From Lactifluus volemus (taxonomy: Eukaryota > Basidiomycota > Agaricomycetes > Russulales > Russulaceae), in NCBI GenBank assembly GCA_022376515.1, contig WTXI01000160.1:1-64000 (forward strand): a DNA stretch of 64,000 bases, in the 5' to 3' direction. The notes under the pieces are model-generated. The model was not told the origin of the DNA. It made no database searches and was given only the letters and a program-made list of their open reading frames with translations. The translations under genes and the position numbers were made by a program. Below, piece by piece: positions 12,519-23,045 of this stretch (its first letter is position 1; the number at the start of each line of letters is the position of its first letter).

Positions 12519-14644
12519 ATGCCACCGAGACGTGGTGGAGCCAGTTCACAACCTACCCCCCTGCAAGGACAGCGAGAGAGCCGTCAGGCAAAGCAAAAGG
12601 CCCTCCAACTGGCTCGTGAGTCCACTCCCATTTCTCTTTAAAATCGTATACTAACTATATTTTATAGCGTGGATGAGTATTGCACGCAAGAAGCCTCAAC
12701 GCCATGAGTCCCCTTTACCCAGTGGCGCACGGCCCAAGTTAGCCAAGCCAGGTCCTCCACCCAAGCCTAAGGCTAGAATCCGGGCTGCTTCACGCAGGCC
12801 CCCTCCTGTCATTGACCCAAATGACGACGACGAGGATCTTGATGATGCTGCGTCGGCTACTACTGACCCCTGCTTTAACCCTGACGATGATGCCATCGGT
12901 GACAATGATGGGGAGGACGACAATGGCGACGATGAAGAACTAGCAGCACTTGAGCCTGATGCTCTTCAACAGACTCTGACTGCTGAGGTTAGTGTCCCCT
13001 CACCGTCATACTCATACTAACATCTAATCCCATCTTCATTTAGCATCCCCGATGGGCACCATCAAGGAATAAGGTAACCAGCGACAGGGCCCATTCCGCA
13101 GGGCGTAGCTTTGATTCTGGACCGGAGGAGGATCCTTTCAATACAGCTGGCAACTATGAACGTGGGAGCATCGCTTCTGCGAGACAGGTACCGTCCCTTG
13201 CACTAATTTTTTTTTCTATTCCCGACACGTCTTCTAGGCTCCATCCCGGCGAGAATTGGCACGGCGCAGTGAGGTGGGGTGGTTTTTTTCCCCCCCCAAA
13301 AAAATGCTTTTAACGCCATTTCAGGTCCCAACTTGGACCGCAACATCTGCCAACTCCCCTCTCACTGGTTCCCCTCGCTCTAGCTCTCCTCTCACCGCCC
13401 CCCCCCGTAGTGCCTATCGGTTGTCAGTCACTGACAACAATCGGTTCATGCCTGACAGTGGCTACTCGACCCAGGTCCCTGACGTGCCTACTCCCTCAAA
13501 TACCCCGGTTTCTGAATCGGAGGCCCTTGATGAGGACGTCCCCGACGATCTTGAGGAGTACACAGCCGTCGGAGTCTCCTATGTGCCGCCTGAGCGAGGG
13601 CAACGGAGTTTATCCCTCAACCATCAGCCCCCCCTCGTCCGTGCGCTCATCAAGCCTGCGATCCACTACATGGTGGGGGAAACACTGTTTAGGAACGCCT
13701 ACATACCTCTCCCGGATCAGGAGGCGTTTATTCGTGGCCTGCTTACCAGGCTGGCGTCGTCTATTTCCTCTCAAGCTTTGCAAGATCTGGTTCACGAGGA
13801 TGAACGTTTTGTGCGGCTCGTTACCCAACTGGTATTTTTCATCTTTTTTCAGTGTTTCCGTGATATCTGACTGCTATTCTTTCCAGTTGTTGACTCGCGT
13901 TTCAAACATCCGTGGCCAGGTCAAAAAGGCTGTCATGCCTAAGGTCGAATCGCTATTCGCTATCCCACACGATTCTGAAGAGTGTAAGACGTACATCAAG
14001 GAGATCTTGAAAACTGGTGACTATATTTATCCATTCCGTGAGGCAAGTAACCACGAGTTTCATTTTTTTAAAACACTTACCACGTTTCCCCAGAATGGGG
14101 CCGTCAACCGTACCGCCCCCTTCAAACATCCGATCATACTCTCGACCCTTCGAGACTTCATATTCTCTGCCTCTCGTGGCTCAATCGCTGAACGACACCC
14201 CAAGCGCTTTACCTCGAGCATCACCAGTGCTCCTCAGTGCGACGAGCTTGAAATCCCGGGGTCATTGGTGTGCTTGATCGCAACTGCGGTAAGGTTTTTT
14301 TTTTTTCTTTTCTTTTGTCGTTATATTCACGCTGCTATCCTAGGTGCACGCCTCCCTTCAAGATTGGTCTGGGGGCTTCTTAAAGAAGACCGAATTCAAT
14401 GCCGAGATGTTCGAGGATGTGTACCGTGGACATGAACTTTTTATCTCAAACATCCGCCAGACGAACATCAGGAAGTACCATCGTCTCCTTTCCAACCTTT
14501 ATAATGAAGTCTGGTGCGTTGTATCACAGTAATCAGACCCCAGTTTGGAACTGAACCATCTTCAGCGTCGCTCACACGCAGACCGCCAGCGCAATTGCCA
14601 ACAACTTCATGGCCAGTGTGGATCTTGATGGGATGGAGGAATAG
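12519..14644 (+). CDS. DUF6532-domain protein carried in the transposon
   Basis: Function unknown. The ATG at 12519 (MPPRRGGASSQ) begins a basic, then strongly acidic, disordered N-terminal half with runs of Asp/Glu near 12820-12950. The C-terminal half matches the basidiomycete DUF6532 pattern as I recall it: VKKAVMPKVESLF, YIYPFRE, APFKHPIILSTLRDFIF, a block ending DELEIPGSLVCLIATA, LKKTEFNAEMFEDVYRGH and KYHRLLSNLYNEV. About eight introns are needed. One (14043-14092) appears to use a GC donor, GCAAGT...CCCCAG, which is needed to join FRE to NGAVN. The frame ends ...FMASVDLDGMEE at 14644, about 565 residues. Its place between the inverted repeats, divergent from the transposase, suggests it is an element-borne accessory or DNA-binding partner. 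That role is inferred. Confidence 0.75.
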
Positions 14645-14998
14645 GGTTTAGGTAGTGTTTGAGCGTAGGCAGTGTTCGCGGGTATTCAGATAGTTGGAGA
14701 GGCCATATGGACAATCAAATTGATTTGACTTGATTTTAAATTGTGTGAAATTACGAGTGAAAAGTTGCTAAAAGCCATTTTAATTGCGTATAAAGCTATC
14801 ACTACTGGGCCAAAATGGACGTGTTTTACACATAATTACGACTAACTGATAGGCTCATAACAAATCAACTTTAATTCGTGGTCATTTTAGGCCATTTGAC
14901 CAAATTAAGAAAGTAGGCATAATTATGTTTTATTAATTCTAGCTAACCTTAATTGAGACTGTAATATATATAAATGGGTTAAATTACCATTTCCCGCT
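14645..14998. other. AT-rich right end of the transposon
   Basis: No gene. The segment is markedly AT-rich compared with its surroundings and leads to the right inverted repeat. It probably serves as a subterminal end region. Confidence 0.5.
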
Positions 14999-15008
14999 TT
15001 TCCTGATG
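14999..15008 (-). repeat. Right terminal inverted repeat
   Basis: TTTCCTGATG, the exact complement of 8734-8743. Duplication copy 2 resumes about 12 bp further on. Confidence 0.6.
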
Positions 15009-15012
15009 GCCA

Positions 15013-16950
15013 CTAACAAGAGAAGGAAACGGAACAAGTGGAAGCAGGCAATGGGATGGTTCCAAAGACGATGGCTGTGTTAACTTTACTTTACGGTTAT
15101 AGGGCGACCGTTGTGCTGGCGGGCTGCGATGAGTGATTGTATGGCTTGTCGCGCTTTTTGGTCAAAGCTATACCCTCTTATGGAAAGGGTGTGTAGCGAG
15201 GGGAGTACTTCGGCAGCTGATTCTCCCTGCCCTTGCAACGCAGGCACAATGGACGGCTCTAGAAAGGCAGGTATTTCCAGACTGTGAACAGAGGTAAATG
15301 CGTGAAAAAGTTGGGACCATAGCGTGAAATCTGTCACGTCTCGTCGGTTCCCTTCAAGTGGCGACTTGGAGTATGCGCGAATCTCAATGGTGAGTGACGT
15401 CACGCTAGAGCGAAAGGAGAGAATCTGGTTGCATATCTGTGCCATAGAATGGACTTGACAAACTAATATTGGGCACGGGATTCTCCAGCAGGAAGATTCT
15501 GAGGGGAAAAAGATAAAGGCGCCGAAATCATCCAGATTGAATGACAAGGTTAGGCTGGATGACCTAAACAAGTCTATGTGACCAAAGAACCGAACAGTTT
15601 GGGGGATGTCAAAGACACTGGCAAGCTCGGGCTGCCGGTGACAATAATGATCGCGGAAGGATACCTTGAAGAATCTGAGTAGAGGGGCATCGATTCGGGC
15701 CGCGAGGACTTCCAAATACTCGCTGACACCGTCATACTCCAAGCTAGTAAGAGCGGGAAGAACAAAGCGGGTCGGGGGTGGCGAGGCTCGGTTTCTTCGT
15801 TGGGGGTAAGGCGTCGCCGGGCATCCAAAATCAATATTAAGGTCTTCGAGCTTTGGCAGCGAAGAAAGGCGTTCAGCCATTGTCTCTGGTGGAATGTCCC
15901 TAGGGTCGACATGTTCAAGATGAAGATATGTGAGGTCGCTTGTAGACGAGAGGAGTCGTGGCAACGACGGAAATGAGACTGCCTCGAACTGGAGATTTTG
16001 TAGACACGGGGCGGTTCCATTCATGAATGTATCGGGAAGGGAAAGTACCTGATCAAGTACGTGAAATTCGAGATACGTCAACATTGGAAATGGCTTCTGC
16101 ATGGCCGTGATAACCCTTTCCCATAGAGAACCCAATGGATCGCGTATGTAGATGTGGATCCGGCGTACACGATCACAACGCTCCAATGCGGCGATGAAGT
16201 TGCTGAAGATGTCTTCGGGGTCACGGTCGTCCCATTCATCCGACTCATAGTCGTAGGTGAATACAATAACGAGGGGAAATGCTGGCCAGACATCCAACAA
16301 CTTCCTCACGGGTGACTTCTCGTAGCAAAAAAGCTGCAGATTGAGACGGATTGATGATTCAAAGATGATGTATCGCCACCGTCGGCATACGTGTACCAGA
16401 TTCTCCCAACTCTGTGGACCTTCATATTCGTCTTCATCGATGATAACTTGATAAAAATCAAATATCTCTAAGAGGACGTCATCGGAGAGCGATCCGATTG
16501 TTACTGGTTGGTCCACCTGGCCTAGTACACCATACATCATAATTCAGCTATCGTTATGGTTGTTCCTGATGAGTCTTACCTGGTCCTTGTTGAATCGGCA
16601 ATTCCGCCCGTTGATATTCCATAACGTTTTTGCTGTTTGACCCTATGAACGGCTAGGGGTTGCAGTGACCAGTGAAATGAATCGGATAAATTCAGACTCC
16701 GATCACAGACATCGTACCTCATTCGTATGTACTAGTCGAGCACGTCTTTGTTGTATGTAGGCACATTGCGCTTTAGACTCAAAAAAAAGGATGCAGAGCA
16801 CGGAAATACGTAACCTCACCGCGAGCGAGGGCGGCATTACTAGAGGAAGCATATGTGATACAAGGTGAGCCCTGGGCCTGCCCTTTCTCCCGTGTTTGAC
16901 TCGACCTACAGTCCAATGAAATGCTTTCTAGTACGGTAAGTACAGTAGCA
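15013..16950 (+). repeat. Tandem segmental duplication, copy 2, right arm
   Basis: Resumes the copy-1 sequence at AAGAGAAGGAA (compare about 5425), continues through the intact F-box gene and its upstream leader, and ends near the CCTTTCTCCCGTGT / CTAGTACGG landmarks at 16880-16950 that also close copy 1 near 7530. Confidence 0.75.
15086..16540 (-). CDS. F-box-like protein, copy 2 (intact)
   Basis: Probable substrate-recognition subunit of an SCF-type ubiquitin ligase. It is an uninterrupted single exon of 484 residues starting MMYGVLGQVDQPVTIGSLSD. The F-box-like core SLSDDVLLEIFDFYQV with WENLVHVCRRWRYIIF lies at residues ~16-60. The remainder reads as irregular leucine-rich segments (for example LPKLEDLNIDFG, SVHSLEIPAFLEP, LPSLHTLSI). 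It is the functional partner of the broken copy at 5508-6971. A 250-bp central part is almost identical to that copy, while flanks differ clearly. The transposon ends about 75 bp beyond its stop codon, so its 3' untranslated region was probably altered by the insertion. Confidence 0.8.
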   Translation of the reverse strand: MMYGVLGQVDQPVTIGSLSDDVLLEIFDFYQVIIDEDEYEGPQSWENLVHVCRRWRYIIFESSIRLNLQLFCYEKSPVRKLLDVWPAFPLVIVFTYDYESDEWDDRDPEDIFSNFIAALERCDRVRRIHIYIRDPLGSLWERVITAMQKPFPMLTYLEFHVLDQVLSLPDTFMNGTAPCLQNLQFEAVSFPSLPRLLSSTSDLTYLHLEHVDPRDIPPETMAERLSSLPKLEDLNIDFGCPATPYPQRRNRASPPPTRFVLPALTSLEYDGVSEYLEVLAARIDAPLLRFFKVSFRDHYCHRQPELASVFDIPQTVRFFGHIDLFRSSSLTLSFNLDDFGAFIFFPSESSCWRIPCPILVCQVHSMAQICNQILSFRSSVTSLTIEIRAYSKSPLEGNRRDVTDFTLWSQLFHAFTSVHSLEIPAFLEPSIVPALQGQGESAAEVLPSLHTLSIRGYSFDQKARQAIQSLIAARQHNGRPITVK

Positions 16951-17350
16951 CTGCAAAAAATATTAGCGCCTCAAGTTGGTGTCGGACGTCGTGACTGTTT
17001 GAATGATTCAGATTCGAATACAGTAACCACTGATTGTGCTTGGCGGACATAAAAGTTTGCCCTTTCGAGGATGATCAAAGCTAGTCCAAGCGACCCGAAG
17101 GATTGTCTCTACCACCTGGCTCATTGATTTTGTTTATACGTGCTGTTACAAGTCAACAGTCGCAGCATATGTCGCACGACTGATTTCAATGCCCATTATC
17201 CCGAAAGAAACGGAGTCAAATCGTACGAGTTTCAGTTGCATCTTAGTTGTCGTACCAGGGTGTCGCACTTACACGCCTTCGCGTCACATCAGTCATAAAG
17301 CAGGGTGTATTTCTGTGTCATCCATTATCTCCATCTCGCCATGGGTCTAG
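16541..17350. other. Spacer between F-box gene and FTR1
   Basis: The first ~400 bp is the duplicated leader of the F-box gene. The remainder (about 16950-17350) shows no gene or repeat I can support. Confidence 0.5.
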
Positions 17351-18853
17351 TCATCTCGGAAGTTCGGATATCTGGTCTGTACGATCATTGGGTGGGGACA
17401 CCTTCTCATGAATGTCGCTCGTGTCGGCTGCCTGACGAACGCGTCTTTCCTTACCGGCTGAGCTTTCGAGCCCGAATACACTCAGACGACCCTCACGCCA
17501 TTTGAGGACCACGAGTGTGACAATGACAGCTATCCAATAGAAAACATAAGATAGCACACTGCCGACTGTATGAAAGGGAACGTGAATAAAATCAGGAAGC
17601 AAAAACTGCAAGAACAAGGATGCCTACGTGTTGCGCTGTTGGTCCAGCCGAAGAGAGCGCTGAACAGTAACCAGCCATTTCCGTCTAGGACATGGTGGGG
17701 ATTGCAACAGTCGAGGTGCCAGACATTGCCCCGCACATCGAATGTACCTGGACCATCACCTTTTATGCGGTCTACATCAGTGCCGACGCTGGGCTACGTG
17801 TCAACTTCTCTGCAACAATAAGTTAAACGAGAGAACATACAGATGATTGAATTCATAGGACTGGAAGGACCAGACGGCCTTGCTGAAGAGACCGGCGCCG
17901 ATAAGCAGTATGAAGTTTGTCATCGCGATAAGGAAGATGGAAAGTGCTACGCAGGATCAGGCACTGTGAAACACTCTGTGTCGAAATGAGGGCATATACT
18001 TACTAGCGCGGCTAGCGAATGTGTAAATGGCGAAGCCGCAGATGAAGCCGCAAAGAATTCCAACGGCAGCGGCAATTGGAATGGACGATGCTGGCTGGCC
18101 AAGGGATACGCCCCCGACGAAGACGACAGCCTCCAAGCCCTCGCGCAAGACGGTGATGAATGGTAGAACGAAAAGGGCCCACTTGCCCGTGCGGGCACTA
18201 CCATCGACATCTATAAAACTATTAACACAGGGTTTCACGAGGAAGAAGTAAACCCCACGTTGTCCCTCAAATGCGTGCATGAGCTTGACGCGCCATTTGG
18301 CCTTTGCACGGTCCAACTTAAGCATGGTGACGCCCATGACAAAAATTATGAGAGAAGCGATGAGATAGAATGAACCTGTGTCCCTCAGTTGAAGAAATAT
18401 ATGACGATAGGTGTCACGAAGAGCTGACCCTCCCAGAGCTCCTCTGACTTTTTCCAGAGGTCGGAAGCCTTGGTAAACCAGATGGCGAGAAAGGCTGCCC
18501 CAATGGCGGCAGCAATAAGGAAGCCAAACGCAGAGCCAGTAAAGATCTGAGATACAGAGTCAGTGACATGCCACGCGTCGCACGTGCAGTGTTGGACATG
18601 CCTGAAAGCGCATTTTGCGAAGGAGTCGTTTCCTGTGTAGGTCATCATCGAGAACCTCTCCTGGAGAGGTGTTACCCTCCTCTTTCTTGTCTCTGTCATC
18701 CAAAGAAGGAGACGTTGTCCGCCCACTCTGGGAGCTCGAGTCGACATTTACAATCTGCTCGACGAGGCCGAGAAGAACGGAAATGATGATACTCGCTTCG
18801 AGGGTCTCACGAAATACTATAAAAAAAATAGGGACGGAAAACAAGAGAGCCAT
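17351..18853 (-). CDS. ftr1: High-affinity iron permease (Ftr1 family)
   Basis: Plasma-membrane Fe(III) permease that accepts iron oxidised by the neighbouring ferroxidase. It starts MALLFSVPIFFIVFRETLEA, containing the first R-E-x-x-E iron motif (RETLE) in transmembrane segment 1. The second motif, LREGLEAVVFVGGVSLG, lies at about 18130-18170. Further membrane segments include FGFLIAAAIGAAFLAIWF and GILCGFICGFAIY. The C-terminal part is IAVIVTLVVLKWR, followed by a polar cytosolic tail. Several short introns separate these blocks and the frame ends in TGA at 17351. Both essential iron motifs are present. Divergence from the multicopper oxidase at 19474 is the classic arrangement of fungal reductive iron uptake, and iron-GATA sites lie between them. 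Confidence 0.92.
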
Positions 18854-19009
18854 GGTGAAAGGGGGAAAGAGGAGAGGGGGAACCTAGGGAAAAGAGCCAT
18901 TTTGCCAAGGGGGGTATAAAAGCGTGTTGGAAAGAGAATTAACTTACCTGTCACGGCTATTGACATCTCATCTTATCCGATACCGCGGTTTCAGGGCACT
19001 GCTTAGATC

Positions 19010-19018
19010 ATCTGATAA
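19010..19018 (+). promoter_or_regulatory. Iron-GATA factor site 1
   Basis: ATCTGATAA, a perfect match to ATCWGATAA. Confidence 0.65.
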
Positions 19019-19285
19019 GATTCAATTTATTTTTTTTCCCATCACGCCATGCGTTTTTTTTTTTTTCGCTTCCCACCACCGTCGGCAGAGCAGTTGACAT
19101 TGGCGGTAGTTTACTAGGACTAGAGTACTTGCACCATTGTCATCCTTAATTGCCACCACCTAGCTCATGAAATGAGAGCGGGGAGCGCCGGAGCGGCATC
19201 TTCAGGGACTTTATGAAATGAATGAAACACATGATGGATGATCCGACGCGTCTTGGAAGTGCGGAGATACGGACGCCTTGTCGTA

Positions 19286-19294
19286 ATCTGATAA
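19286..19294 (+). promoter_or_regulatory. Iron-GATA factor site 2
   Basis: ATCTGATAA, a perfect match, separated by an A-rich run from site 3. Confidence 0.65.
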
Positions 19295-19304
19295 AAAAAA
19301 ATTT

Positions 19305-19313
19305 ATCAGATAA
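19305..19313 (+). promoter_or_regulatory. Iron-GATA factor site 3
   Basis: ATCAGATAA, a perfect match. The overlapping TTATCAGATAA is also a near-palindromic double GATA site. Confidence 0.65.
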
Positions 19314-19473
19314 GGAACCAGGGCCAAACGGACGACCAAACTAGGTAAAGTAAATACTCTTCCCACCCACCCACAGCCTTGACAATGAAACCTACCGCGT
19401 ATTTTAAGGCTCCACGATTTCCCTGGCTTGTCACCTCTCTTTCCCCCTATAGTCTCCTTCCCTTCTCGCTTCC

Positions 19474-21828
19474 ATGCCTTGGGCTTACTTTCTTCTTGCT
19501 CTTCAACTTGCCTCTCCAGCTTTCGCCGGTATAAAAGAGGTCTGGTGGAATTTAACCTACGTCGAGAATGCCAACCCCGACGGCCTCCATGAACGTCGTG
19601 TCATTGGCGTAAACGGTACCTGGCCGTGAGCTTCACTTTAGTACCCTTTTGAATTTTTTTGAGTATTGATTACTCGGTTCTCAGACCACCACCCCTTGAT
19701 ATTACCAACAATGACTCCCTCATTGTACATGCTTTCAACTCTCTCTCCGAACCAACGACCATTCACCACCATGGCATGTTTTTCAATGCCTCCACTTGGT
19801 TTGACGGTGCCAATGGAGTGTCGCAATGGTGAGCATGAATACACTTCAAGTTTGCCACGCTTCTTGCTCAAGGTTTTCCCAGCGGAATTCCCCCGGGTCA
19901 CTCATTCGACTACGTTGTCCCTACAAACTCCTCTGGACAATGGGGAACCTATTGGGTTCATGCACATTCATCGGTATGCCAACTCGACGTTAGTTGGATT
20001 CAACTCAGTGCCTAATACCCCAGCTACATGGATAGGGTCACTATGTTGACGGCCTTCGTGCCCCCTTTCTTATCCACCCTTCAACTGAGGTCTACTCATA
20101 TGATGCTGAATACACTATTGTCCTGAGTGACTGGTACCATGAGGAACACTCTGTGTTGATCAAACGATTTATCAATATAGCGAACCCTACAGGCAACGAA
20201 CCCATTCCCGGTCAGCCTGATTGACCCCACGTTGTCGTCGTCGGTTCAGGAAGCTCACACATCTTATGCGTCTGCAGACGCCGCATTGATGTACTTTGCC
20301 CAGGATAGCTCTTACCTAGGCCCAATTTCAGGGAAAAAACCCGCTCCTGTCACTTCCCACGTTGGCTTCAACGAGAATGCGACACTACCGTTTGAACCCG
20401 GCAAGACCTATCGACTCCGCATTGTGAACACTGGCGCGTTTGCCGCGTTCTACTTCTGGATTGATGGCCACAAAATGCGTATCATCGAAGCCGACGGTGT
20501 CCGTATCACCTTGACATCTGCATTGAAGGCTAATCTGATGCCGACGTTATATCGCAGACTGACGTTGACGAGCATCCTATCGACCTTCTGAGCGTCACTG
20601 TTGCTCAGCGCTATTCAGTGCTGGTTACTGCGCGCAACGATACTGACTCTAACTGGGCAATTCATGCCAACATGGACACGGTTATGTTCGACCATGTGCC
20701 CGCTACGCTTCAGCCTAGTGAGTTCGTCAATTACAGCACTCGATAGTGAATCATAACTTCTGAATTTCAGACCTAACCTCGTCTATCACTTACAATTCAT
20801 CTGCATCACTAACCGATCTCGGATCTGTGGACGCATATCAAGACTTCAACGACACTGCACTTGTTCCGGTCGTGGTCGAGCCGATGCTCCCTACGGACCG
20901 GACGGTTGAGCTCGAGGTTTCCTTCACGACGATGGACGATGGCACGAACCGCGCCATGTTCAACCAGGTTTCTTATCACTCCCCACTGGTTCCCACGGCC
21001 TTAAGTGTCCTTACGCTCGGGCCCAATGCCACGGTCGCGACGGCATATGGAACGGGGGGCATTGTCCTTGATCACCTGAGCGCTGTGCAAATCATTCTGA
21101 AAAACGGTGACATTGGAAAGCATCCGTTGTACGTCCTGCTCTTGCTTCGTGGTATGAATGAACACTTGAACTTGAACTGCAGCCACATTCATGGTCACAA
21201 GGTTCAACTCGTTAATCGCGTACAGAACTACTCTTCCACCGACCCAACGTTAAACCCGCCCATTGTCGAAGGCCAGGCGAACCCAATGCGGCGTGATACC
21301 GTCCAGGTGCCCCCGGGGTCCTCTGTCGCTCTCCGTGTGGTTGCCGACAATCCAGGCGCGTGGCTATTACATTGTGTGTATCCGACCCTCTCCTTTTCTC
21401 ATTCTGGCGCTGATCACAGTACAGGCCACATTGAATGGCATTTCGAGGGAGGCCTTGCGGTGACCTTTGTCGAAGCCCCACTTCAGATGCAACAACGTGC
21501 AACTACTATACAGGCACCACCAGACTCACTTCGGCAGCAGTGCCTCTCGCAGAATCTGCCTGCTTCTGGCAACGCTGCAGGACATGCATCCGCGACGGAC
21601 TTATCGGGCCTACAGCTGGGGCCGTTCCTGCAGAAAAGCGGGTTCCACACGAAGGGCATTCTCGCAATGACGGGGTGTGTACTCACAGCTGTGCTCGGCA
21701 TGCTTACCGTCGCGTGGTACTCGATGAGCGGCGCGTTGAGCGAGGAGGAGGTCGAGCGTGAGGTGCGCGCAGCTCATGCGGCAAAACTCAATCGCAGACG
21801 GCTATTTGGACTCGTGAAGCGTAAATAG
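19474..21828 (+). CDS. fet3: Multicopper ferroxidase (Fet3 family)
   Basis: Oxidises Fe(II) at the cell surface and hands Fe(III) to Ftr1. The ATG at 19474 gives a signal peptide (MPWAYFLLALQLASPAFA). Copper-ligand motifs are all present after splicing: TIHHHGMF, YWVHAHSS, HPFHIHGHK (formed across an intron at about 21128-21181) and HCHIEWHFEGGLAV (formed across another at about 21375). The C-terminus has one membrane anchor, ILAMTGCVLTAVLGMLTVAWY, and a basic cytosolic tail ending LFGLVKRK, as in type I membrane ferroxidases. About nine short introns are required. One of them, after ...EADG near 20510, seems to use the poor donor GTCCGT. No frame-breaking change was found. Head-to-head linkage with FTR1 supports ferroxidase over laccase. 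Confidence 0.92.
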
Positions 21829-22567
21829 CGCAGAACTTCCGTCAGACAACCACGAAGCTTTGGACCACCCATTGCTTCATGAAAGTAACTTATGCTGGTG
21901 GTACTGGTATGGAGGAAGAACGGTGTTTCCATGACATGCTCAGGCACCGCAACTAGGCCGCCGGTATGCGTACGTACAGCTCGAGCCTGTAAACGCGGCC
22001 TGCGGAGCTGCTTTATAGTTATGAATGTTATATACACCCCAACCGGTCAGATATGAGATGATACCAAAAGAGAATTCCGTTCTCTAAGAACAAGATCACG
22101 TTAGGACAATTGAGGAGCCAAGGCACAAAGGTAAGTAGATGTGTCGAAAAGTCATGTCTGGACTACATTAGCCTTTTCCCGCTTGTGCAACTGGATAAGC
22201 TGAATAGCACCAAATTATTGATTTCCAAAAAGCTGGATACTCCCCAGATTCGTCGAGTAGAGGGTCTATATGCAATAGTACATATTGGTTTGTACATACA
22301 GTAGGTTGCTTTTCAAGCATTTTGACTTTTAAGTTCTCGGTAAAGGCCGAGGAAAAAAGCTGAACCTGAGCGAAACAAACACCAACTTACCGCACGGTAC
22401 CCTTCACATCCCACCCACACATTCCACGACATTTCTACCGTACCATCTAACCCAGGTTCACAATGTTTACGCAGCCGAGCGCGTCTTCATGCAAACATGC
22501 GGCGCTATACAAAATAGGATTTATAAATAAATAAAAAAGACAATGACATACAATGGGTCACGTGCAT
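21829..22567. other. Spacer downstream of FET3
   Basis: No supported gene, RNA or repeat. Presumably the 3' untranslated part of FET3 and intergenic DNA. Confidence 0.4.
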
Positions 22568-23045
22568 TCATTTCCGAACTCTGACGGCATTTTCACGACA
22601 ACTACGACAGCCGGTGTACCGCTTGGATTTCTTATCGCTGACCGAGTCCTCATTTTCTCCACGAGAACTATCCTCATACTATATCTTCGGTCACATCAGG
22701 AAACCTGCACTAAAGTTTTTTGGGCTTTCCCGAGCAAGCCAAAAAGGGCAAAAAGTAGCGACCTAGGATTACCCCAAAAGTTGCTTTCTGCTGTATTTTC
22801 AAAAAGTAAAAAAAGGTGAAAAGGCAGTGATTTTGCATGCTTTCCATAGCACAAATAACTTTTCTGCTTGAAAAAGTGAAAAAGTTTTTGCCCCATTCAC
22901 TGATGCTGCCTGCACACCCATCCTTTGGGCAGTCACGATCGGGTGTGGCCGAGGAAGGGTTGGATGTAGTAAGTGAGTCACTGTCGGCTAGGTCGGGAGC
23001 CATGAGAACCCCTCGGATATTCTTCGGTGATTGGGTCGTCGCCAT
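22568..23045 (-). CDS. Possible small hypothetical gene
   Basis: I do not recognise it. From ATG 23045 the frame reads MATTQSPKNIRGVLMAPDLA followed by a polar, Ser/Asp-rich stretch with two cysteines (DCPKDGCAGSIS). A second coding-like segment nearer 22570-22670 reads ENEDSVSDKKSKRYTGCRSC and ends RENAVRVRK before a stop at 22568. The DNA between is T-rich and non-coding in style, consistent with one long intron, but the splice sites are uncertain. It could be two chance open stretches. Confidence 0.3.

Larger units (their letters stand above)
8734..15008. mobile_element. Plavaka/KDZ-like DNA transposon
   Basis: The limits come from comparison with copy 1 of the surrounding duplication. 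Copy 1 is continuous (about 5424) where copy 2 is interrupted by 6.3 kb. The ends carry an inverted repeat: CATCAGGAAA at 8734-8743 and its complement at 14999-15008, with weaker similarity over the next 15 bp. Inside are a complete minus-strand transposase (8922-12182) and a divergent plus-strand DUF6532 gene (12519-14644). Both frames are intact, so the insertion may be fairly young. A clean target-site duplication is not visible; about 12 bp (GCCACTAACAAG) at the right junction have no counterpart in copy 1. Confidence 0.75.
18854..19473. promoter_or_regulatory. Bidirectional iron-responsive promoter (FTR1/FET3)
   Basis: This 620-bp region separates the starts of FTR1 (minus) and FET3 (plus). 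It contains three perfect ATCWGATAA motifs (listed separately) and a one-mismatch copy, TTATCCGAT, at 18973-18981. ATCWGATAA is the known high-affinity site of fungal iron-sensing GATA repressors (SreA/Sre1/Urbs1/Fep1 group). Joint repression of both genes in iron-replete cells is the expected behaviour. Confidence 0.75.
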
